Shown here piece after piece: positions 57,280-64,000 of a stretch of DNA of 64,000 nt. The stretch comes from Neobacillus sp. YX16 (lineage in GTDB: Bacteria > Bacillota > Bacilli > Bacillales > Cytobacillaceae). Location: positions 58,501 to 122,500 of the forward strand of contig NZ_CP126115.1 in assembly GCF_030123505.1 (NCBI RefSeq), written 5' to 3'. The notes under the pieces were generated by a model. That model was not told where the DNA came from. It ran no database searches and saw only the letters and a list, made by a program, of their open reading frames with translations. The first letter of the stretch is position 1. Each line of letters begins with the position of its first letter. A program made the translations under genes and the position numbers.

Positions 57280-57390
57280 TATAAATTTGGAAATTTCCCA
57301 CAGCAAAAGTGTTGACAAAACCAATAGAAAACTGATAAATTTTACTATAATACCAATAAAAATACTCGGAATAAAGGAAGAGGTGCTCTA

Positions 57391-58317
57391 ATGGTACGTG
57401 TAGCAAATTCAGTTGCAGAATTAGTTGGTCAAACTCCTATTGTTAAATTAAACAGATTAGTAGATGAAAACAGTGCAGAGGTTTATTTAAAGCTTGAGTA
57501 TTTCAATCCTGGCAGTAGTGTAAAAGACCGTATTGCTTTGGCAATGATTGAAGCAGCAGAAGAGAAGGGTTTAATTAAACCTGGTGTTGATACGATTATT
57601 GAGCCTACAAGTGGAAATACAGGTATCGGTTTAGCTATGATTGCAGCAGCTAAAGGATACAAGGCAATTTTTGTTATGCCTGAAACAATGAGCTTGGAAA
57701 GAAGAAACCTGCTTCGTGCTTATGGTGCTGAGTTAGTACTTACACCAGGACCAGAAGGAATGAAAGGTGCTATTGCTAAAGCCAATGCACTTGCTGAAGA
57801 AAACGGATATTTCGTACCGCAGCAATTCGAAAATGAAGCAAATCCTGAAGTACACCGTAGAACTACTGGTAAGGAAATTGTGGAACAAATGGAACAACTT
57901 GACGCATTTATTTCAGGTATCGGTACTGGTGGAACAATCACAGGTGCAGGTGAAGTTCTTCGTGAGAAGTTCCCGAATGTGAAAATTTACGCGGTAGAAC
58001 CTACTGATTCTCCAGTATTATCAGGCGGTAAGCCAGGTCCACACAAGATTCAAGGTATTGGAGCGGGCTTTGTTCCTGCTGTTTTAAGTACTGAAGTTTA
58101 TGATGAAGTCATCCAAGTTCAAGCGGAAGAAGCTTTTACAGCTTCACGTCGAGCTGCAAAAGAGGAAGGAATCCTAGGTGGAATCTCTTCCGGAGCAGCT
58201 ATTCATGCCGCTTTAGAAGTTGCCAAGAAACTTGGAAAAGGTAAAAAAGTACTGGCGATTATTCCTGATAATGGAGAACGTTATTTAAGTACACCGCTTT
58301 ACCAATATGAAGATTAA
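57391..58317 (+). CDS. cysK: Cysteine synthase A
   Basis: A 308-residue PLP enzyme, O-acetylserine (thiol)-lyase, that makes cysteine from O-acetylserine and sulfide. The PLP lysine is Lys45 in [20 protein letters not shown] and the phosphate-binding GTGGTITG follow. ATG 57391 follows GAAGAGGTG. A TTGACA at 57312 lies upstream without a convincing -10 partner. Neither a T-box nor a SAM riboswitch is visible. A terminator separates it from folP. Confidence 0.96.
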   Translation: MVRVANSVAELVGQTPIVKLNRLVDENSAEVYLKLEYFNPGSSVKDRIALAMIEAAEEKGLIKPGVDTIIEPTSGNTGIGLAMIAAAKGYKAIFVMPETMSLERRNLLRAYGAELVLTPGPEGMKGAIAKANALAEENGYFVPQQFENEANPEVHRRTTGKEIVEQMEQLDAFISGIGTGGTITGAGEVLREKFPNVKIYAVEPTDSPVLSGGKPGPHKIQGIGAGFVPAVLSTEVYDEVIQVQAEEAFTASRRAAKEEGILGGISSGAAIHAALEVAKKLGKGKKVLAIIPDNGERYLSTPLYQYED

Positions 58318-58330
58318 TCAGTAAAATAGG

Positions 58331-58366
58331 AGAGGTTTTAGCATAGAGCTATACCTCTTTTTTTTG
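58331..58366 (+). terminator. Terminator of cysK
   Basis: AGAGGT pairs with ACCTCT, with an inner AGC/GCT, followed by eight Ts. Confidence 0.8.
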
Positions 58367-58427
58367 CTTTAAAAAACATTTTTCTTGTATGATGTAAGAA
58401 GTATAAAAATTAGTGGAGGTTTTAAGG

Positions 58428-59273
58428 GTGCATACATCTGGGAAGTACAGTATTAAATGCGGACCATATCAGTTAGACTTCGGTAAAAAAACCTATATTA
58501 TGGGGATTTTAAATGCAACCCCAGATTCATTCTCGGATGGTGGAAAGTACAATAATATAGAACAAGCAATTGAGCGTGCCAAAGAAATGGTTGAAAATGG
58601 AGCTGATATCATTGATATTGGCGGTGAATCTACCCGACCGGGGTATACTGTTATTTCTGAAAAGGAAGAGATTGAGCGTGTAGTTCCAGTCGTAGAAGCG
58701 ATTGCTAAACATGTGCAGGTTCCTATTTCGATTGATACATATAAAGCAAAAGTTGCTCAAAGTGCCATTGAAGCAGGTGCCCATATTATTAATGATATTT
58801 GGGGTGCAAAGGCAGATGAAGGAATGGCAGCAGTGGCTGCAAAATATAATGCCCCCATTATCCTTATGCACAATCGAAATAATCGAGACTACTCCTTTTT
58901 CATAAGAGACGTGTTAAATGACCTGTACGAGAGTATAAATATCGTAAAACAAGCAGGTGTGAGAGATGATCAGATTATTTTAGACCCAGGAATCGGTTTT
59001 GCTAAAGACTTGAATGAGAACATTTTGATGATGCAAAACCTAGATACACTAACGGCTCTCGGCTACCCTGTCCTTTTAGGAACATCAAAAAAATCTATGA
59101 TTGGACAAGCACTCAATCTTCCGATAACGGAAAGGATGGAAGGGACTGGCGCTAGTGTTTGTTATGGAATCCAAAAGGGATGTCAGATCATTCGTATACA
59201 TGATGTTAAGGAAATGAGCAGAATGGCAAAAATGATGGATGTTCTAATGGGGAAGGGTGTCAGCCTTGGATAA
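58428..59273 (+). CDS. folP: Dihydropteroate synthase
   Basis: A 281-residue TIM-barrel enzyme (sul) joining para-aminobenzoate to dihydropterin pyrophosphate in folate synthesis, the sulfonamide target. Signature motifs are GILNATPDSFSDGG and DIGGESTRPGY; ILDPGIGFAKD lies further on. The frame opens at 58413, but GTG 58428 has GTGGAGG eight bases upstream and starts the protein normally. It overlaps folB by eight bases. The pab genes found before it in B. subtilis are absent. Confidence 0.95.
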   Translation: MHTSGKYSIKCGPYQLDFGKKTYIMGILNATPDSFSDGGKYNNIEQAIERAKEMVENGADIIDIGGESTRPGYTVISEKEEIERVVPVVEAIAKHVQVPISIDTYKAKVAQSAIEAGAHIINDIWGAKADEGMAAVAAKYNAPIILMHNRNNRDYSFFIRDVLNDLYESINIVKQAGVRDDQIILDPGIGFAKDLNENILMMQNLDTLTALGYPVLLGTSKKSMIGQALNLPITERMEGTGASVCYGIQKGCQIIRIHDVKEMSRMAKMMDVLMGKGVSLG

Positions 59274-59625
59274 AATATTTGTAAACCAAATGGAATTCTA
59301 TGGGTATCATGGAGTCTTTCCTGAGGAAACAAGACTTGGTCAGCGTTTTATCGTAGATTTAATGGTGTTAATAGATTTAAAAAAAGCTGGTCAAAGTGAT
59401 GAACTAGAGTATTCGGTAAACTATGGTGAGTTATTTCAGGTGTGTAAAGAAATTGTCGAGGGAAAACCGTATAAGCTTGTTGAAGCTATTGCGGAAAAAA
59501 TTGCAGAAACTGTTTTGAAGCGGTTTACTCTTGTTTCCGAAGCAACTGTAAAGGTTATCAAACCAGACCCGCCAATACCCGGACATTATCGGTCTGTTGC
59601 AGTTGAAATTACAAGGAGAAGATAA
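59266..59625 (+). CDS. folB: Dihydroneopterin aldolase
   Basis: A 119-residue enzyme that cleaves dihydroneopterin to 6-hydroxymethyl-dihydropterin. MDKIFVNQMEFYGYHGVFPEE and VKVIKPDPPIPGHYRSVAVEI match B. subtilis FolB throughout. TTG 59266 is chosen over GTG 59257 because GGGAAGGG lies eight bases before it and because of the family start. It overlaps folP and is two bases from folK. Confidence 0.95.
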   Translation: MDKIFVNQMEFYGYHGVFPEETRLGQRFIVDLMVLIDLKKAGQSDELEYSVNYGELFQVCKEIVEGKPYKLVEAIAEKIAETVLKRFTLVSEATVKVIKPDPPIPGHYRSVAVEITRRR

Positions 59626-59627
59626 AA

Positions 59628-60155
59628 ATGGGAAATACAGCATTTATTGCCCTTGGATCTAACATCGGAAACAGGTATGATTATTTGACAGAAGCAATAA
59701 AACAACTAGCAGATCATCCTGAGATTAAAATGGTAAATATCTCCTCAATCTATGAAACGGATCCTGTAGGATTTGAAGATCAAGATTTATTTTTAAATAT
59801 GGTGATTGAGGTTATGACTTCACTCTGTGCCCATGAATTACTAGATATTTGCTTAAATCTTGAATTAACACTTGGTAGGAAAAGGGAAATGGTATGGGGT
59901 CCAAGAACAATTGACCTTGACATTCTTCTCTATAACCAAGAAAATATTGAAACAGAGAAACTAATTATCCCGCATCCACGGATGCTAGAGCGGAATTTTG
60001 TCATGATACCTTTGTCAGAGATAAAACCTGACATAATCATTCCAAATATAGATAAACCACTTGAAGCATTAATCAATGAATTACCTAACAAAGAAGGAGT
60101 CCGATTATGGAAGCGGAAAAATGGGGAAGACGTATTCGAGCCTATCGGAAGCTAA
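59628..60155 (+). CDS. folK: Hydroxymethyl-dihydropterin pyrophosphokinase
   Basis: A 175-residue enzyme that pyrophosphorylates hydroxymethyl-dihydropterin, giving the FolP substrate. IALGSNIGNRYDYL at the N-terminus and GPRTIDLDILLYN with HPRMLERNFVMIPL are the family signatures. ATG 59628 follows AAGGAGAAG. Its last 49 bases are also the start of yazB in another frame. Confidence 0.96.
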   Translation: MGNTAFIALGSNIGNRYDYLTEAIKQLADHPEIKMVNISSIYETDPVGFEDQDLFLNMVIEVMTSLCAHELLDICLNLELTLGRKREMVWGPRTIDLDILLYNQENIETEKLIIPHPRMLERNFVMIPLSEIKPDIIIPNIDKPLEALINELPNKEGVRLWKRKNGEDVFEPIGS

Positions 60156-60313
60156 AGGGATACACACAGGAAAGCTTTGCGAAGGAACTTAGTGTATCAG
60201 TATCAATTATAGGAGAAATCGAAAGAGGCAACCGGCTGCCTACAGGTGAGTTACTAAAGAAAATTGGTCAAACCTTAAATATTACCTTAGAGGAACTAGC
60301 ACCAAATGAATAG
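60107..60313 (+). CDS. yazB: YazB, small helix-turn-helix protein
   Basis: A 68-residue XRE-type DNA-binding protein consisting of a single HTH domain (GRRIRAYRKLKGYTQESFAKEL, SIIGEIERGNRLP). Its targets are unknown. ATG 60107 is preceded by AAAGAAGGAG and lies 49 bases inside folK in a different frame, an overlap I also expect in B. subtilis. dusB follows after 18 bases. Confidence 0.92.
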   Translation: MEAEKWGRRIRAYRKLKGYTQESFAKELSVSVSIIGEIERGNRLPTGELLKKIGQTLNITLEELAPNE

Positions 60314-60331
60314 AAGGGGAGGCATTATCGT

Positions 60332-61330
60332 ATGTTGAAAATCGGCAATATTGAAATGAAAAATCAAGTCGTTTTAGCACCAATGGCTGGTGTATGTAAC
60401 TCTGCCTTCCGTCTAACGGTTAAAGAGTTTGGTGCTGGTTTAGTTTGTGCGGAAATGGTCAGTGATAAAGGAATCGTTTTAAAAAATGCAAAAACGATGA
60501 ATATGCTTTATATCGACGAACGTGAAAAACCATTAAGCCTGCAGATTTTTGGCGGCGAAAAGAAAACACTAGTTGAAGCTGCACAATTTGTAGATAAAAG
60601 TACGAACGCTGATATTATTGATATCAATATGGGCTGCCCAGTTCCCAAAATTACAAAATGTGACGCGGGGGCGAAATGGCTGTTAGACCCGGATAAAATC
60701 TATGAAATGGTTTCAGCTGTCGTTGAAGCGGTTGAAAAACCAGTAACCGTTAAAATGCGTATGGGCTGGGATGAGGACCATATTTTTGCAGTCAAAAATG
60801 CGCAGGCAGTAGAAAGAGCCGGCGGTCAAGCGATTGCGCTCCATGGTCGTACGCGTGTTCAAATGTATGAAGGAAAAGCGAACTGGGATATTATTAAAGA
60901 AGTAAAGCAATCAATTAATATCCCATTAATTGGGAATGGTGATGTCCAAACCCCTCAGGATGCAAAAAGGATGCTTGATGAAACCGGCTGTGATGGGGTA
61001 ATGATTGGAAGAGCAGCTTTAGGAAACCCATGGATGATTTACCGTACAGTTCAATTCCTCAAAACTGGTAAACTTATGGGTGAGCCCTCCGTTCGAGAAA
61101 AAATGGATGTATGTATTTTACACTTAGACCGTTTAATTGCTTTGAAAAATGAAGATGTGGCAGTTAGAGAAATGCGTAAGCATGCAGCTTGGTATCTAAA
61201 AGGTGTAAAAGGCAACGCGAAAGTTAGAAATGCGATCAATGAGTGTAATACACGTAATCATATGGTAACCTTGTTAAATGATATGGTCGCAGATGTAGAA
61301 GAGAAGGAAAGCCAAGTAACTGTTTGCTAA
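60332..61330 (+). CDS. dusB: tRNA-dihydrouridine synthase
   Basis: A 332-residue FMN enzyme (YacF) that reduces uridines in the D-loop of tRNA. QVVLAPMAGVCNSAFR, the NMGCP motif with Cys102 and ALHGRTRVQMYEG with GNGDVQTPQDA are characteristic. The C-terminal helical domain is complete. ATG 60332 is preceded by AGGGGAGG. A terminator and a family-1 repeat follow. Confidence 0.95.
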   Translation: MLKIGNIEMKNQVVLAPMAGVCNSAFRLTVKEFGAGLVCAEMVSDKGIVLKNAKTMNMLYIDEREKPLSLQIFGGEKKTLVEAAQFVDKSTNADIIDINMGCPVPKITKCDAGAKWLLDPDKIYEMVSAVVEAVEKPVTVKMRMGWDEDHIFAVKNAQAVERAGGQAIALHGRTRVQMYEGKANWDIIKEVKQSINIPLIGNGDVQTPQDAKRMLDETGCDGVMIGRAALGNPWMIYRTVQFLKTGKLMGEPSVREKMDVCILHLDRLIALKNEDVAVREMRKHAAWYLKGVKGNAKVRNAINECNTRNHMVTLLNDMVADVEEKESQVTVC

Positions 61331-61380
61331 AGTTGACATATCACTACTCTTTTTCTATAATAGCTTTGTTTAAACACATG

Positions 61381-61409
61381 ACTGCCAGTGAAATACTGGC
61401 AGTTTTTAT
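61381..61409 (+). terminator. Terminator of the folP-dusB operon
   Basis: ACTGCCAGT pairs with ACTGGCAGT around GAAAT, followed by five Ts. Confidence 0.88.
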
Positions 61410-61448
61410 TTATAGTCTTTGTTATCGGTAACCGTTGGTTTTAGAACT

Positions 61449-61580
61449 CTGTTGATTTGTGCGGAAGGCGCTAGACTCCAGTGGGAGGACGGGACAGGGG
61501 AGACCCCGCAGGCGCTTAAGCGCCGAGGAGGCTTCCCGAACCGCCTGGAGCACAAATCAACAGCCTAATTTAACACAGCC
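61449..61580. repeat. Repeat family 1, copy D (132 bp)
   Basis: The inner perfect inverted ends CTGTTGATTTGTGC (61449-61462) and GCACAAATCAACAG (61550-61563) enclose a core nearly identical to copy C and in the same orientation. The right outer end TTAACACAGCC (61570-61580) is kept but the left outer end is missing. With the terminator it fills most of the 382-base gap between dusB and lysS; nothing else was seen there apart from AT-rich promoter-like DNA. Confidence 0.85.
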
Positions 61581-61706
61581 TATTTATAAAGGACTTTTTT
61601 GATGTCTGAAATCTCAAGTTTGTGTAAAATAATAAAGTATGTAGAAAAAGTGAATGTGCGTAGCATGTACCAGAGGTTTACATAAAAAGAAAGTAATTGG
61701 AGTTGA

Positions 61707-63197
<1,491 letters not shown>

Positions 63198-63208
63198 TGT
63201 TATTATAG

Positions 63209-63236
63209 AAAGCACTGGGCAACTGGTGCTTTTTGT
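63209..63236 (+). terminator. Terminator of lysS
   Basis: AAAGCAC (63209-63215) pairs with GTGCTTT (63226-63232), followed by more Ts. Confidence 0.75.
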
Positions 63237-63385
63237 TTTCTTGCTAAAAGATATTTGAAAATTATTATTTTAGTATATGGGACAAATAAGTTCGAAAAGG
63301 TATTGCGCTGAGGAATCAATGGTGGTATATTAATATCTGTTGTTGCGAAACAAACAACTTTTTAAAAAAAGAAGTTAAATAGTTG

Positions 63386-63414
63386 TTGACATTAAGTTAA
63401 TAACTTGGTAAGAT
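63386..63414 (+). promoter_or_regulatory. rRNA operon promoter
   Basis: TTGACA (63386-63391), a 17-base spacer and TAAGAT (63409-63414) lie about 130 bases before the mature 16S rRNA. A second, upstream promoter is usual, but I could not identify it. Confidence 0.75.
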
Positions 63415-63447
63415 GATAAAGTCGCTTTTGAGCGATATGATTAATTG

Positions 63448-63462
63448 CTCTTTGAAAACTAA
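63448..63462 (+). promoter_or_regulatory. boxA antitermination element of the rRNA leader
   Basis: GCTCTTTGAAAACTA matches the Bacillus rRNA-leader boxA (TGCTCTTTGA), where NusB-NusE load for antitermination. Confidence 0.75.
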
Positions 63463-63540
63463 ACAAACAAGAACGTCAACAAACAATTTTTTAGCTTTTT
63501 AGAAAAGCTAAGCCAACGTAACAAAATGAGCTATATCAAC

Positions 63541-64000
<460 letters not shown>

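Noticed and set aside
57245..57390. T-box or SAM riboswitch before cysK
   Set aside because: The gap is only 146 bases and lacks the T-box or S-box core motifs; it contains the yacD terminator and promoter-like DNA only.

Overview
The window is chromosomal DNA from an endospore-forming, low-GC member of the Bacillaceae. The evidence is a nearly unbroken run of genes in the order known from the origin-proximal part of the Bacillus subtilis chromosome (darA to lysS, then a ribosomal RNA operon). It includes sporulation genes (spoIIE, spoVG, spoVT, sspF, yabG, yabP, yabQ, fin) and promoters that look like those for SigB, SigH, SigG, SigK and Spo0A. The 16S rRNA start at the right edge is Bacillus-like. 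The genus cannot be fixed from what is visible; Neobacillus or a close relative is a guess.

Positions 1-14300 are an accessory carbohydrate island. A plus-strand run carries the end of an alpha-glucuronidase, a GH43 beta-xylosidase, a zinc polyol dehydrogenase, a large GH2 enzyme and an aldo/keto reductase. It converges on a minus-strand run with a two-component system (YesM/YesN type), a sugar-binding lipoprotein, two ABC permeases and a YesL-like membrane protein. Together they look like a sense-import-degrade module for glucurono-xylo-oligosaccharides, with two candidate CcpA (cre) sites. The module sits where tmk would be expected, directly before darA, and yaaR is missing between darA and holB.

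Positions 14512-63197 are the conserved housekeeping backbone. Replication and translation: holB, yabA, ricT, rsmI, metG, rnmV, rsmA, pth, tilS, dusB, lysS. Precursor metabolism: ispE, glmU, prs, hpt, coaX, cysK, folP-folB-folK. Regulation: abrB, purR, spoVG, spoVT. DNA repair and division: mfd, divIC, ftsH. Two further departures from the usual order are the absence of yazA between yabB and rsmI and the absence of pabB-pabA-pabC between cysK and folP.

The gaps between these genes hold much of the interest. There is a perfect parS site in the loop of the metG terminator. Four copies of a MITE-like repeat have CTGTTGATTTGTGC inverted ends, and one is interrupted by a second repeat family. A third repeat family has two copies. 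A 29-bp perfect inverted repeat is built on a duplicated terminator after yabR. Between abrB and metG there is a second pair of Spo0A-box matches in front of a possible 31-residue membrane peptide. An elongator tRNA-Met lies on the minus strand before spoIIE. The window ends in the first 460 bases of a 16S rRNA gene. I saw no CRISPR array, prophage, insertion-sequence transposase or recognisable novel defence system.
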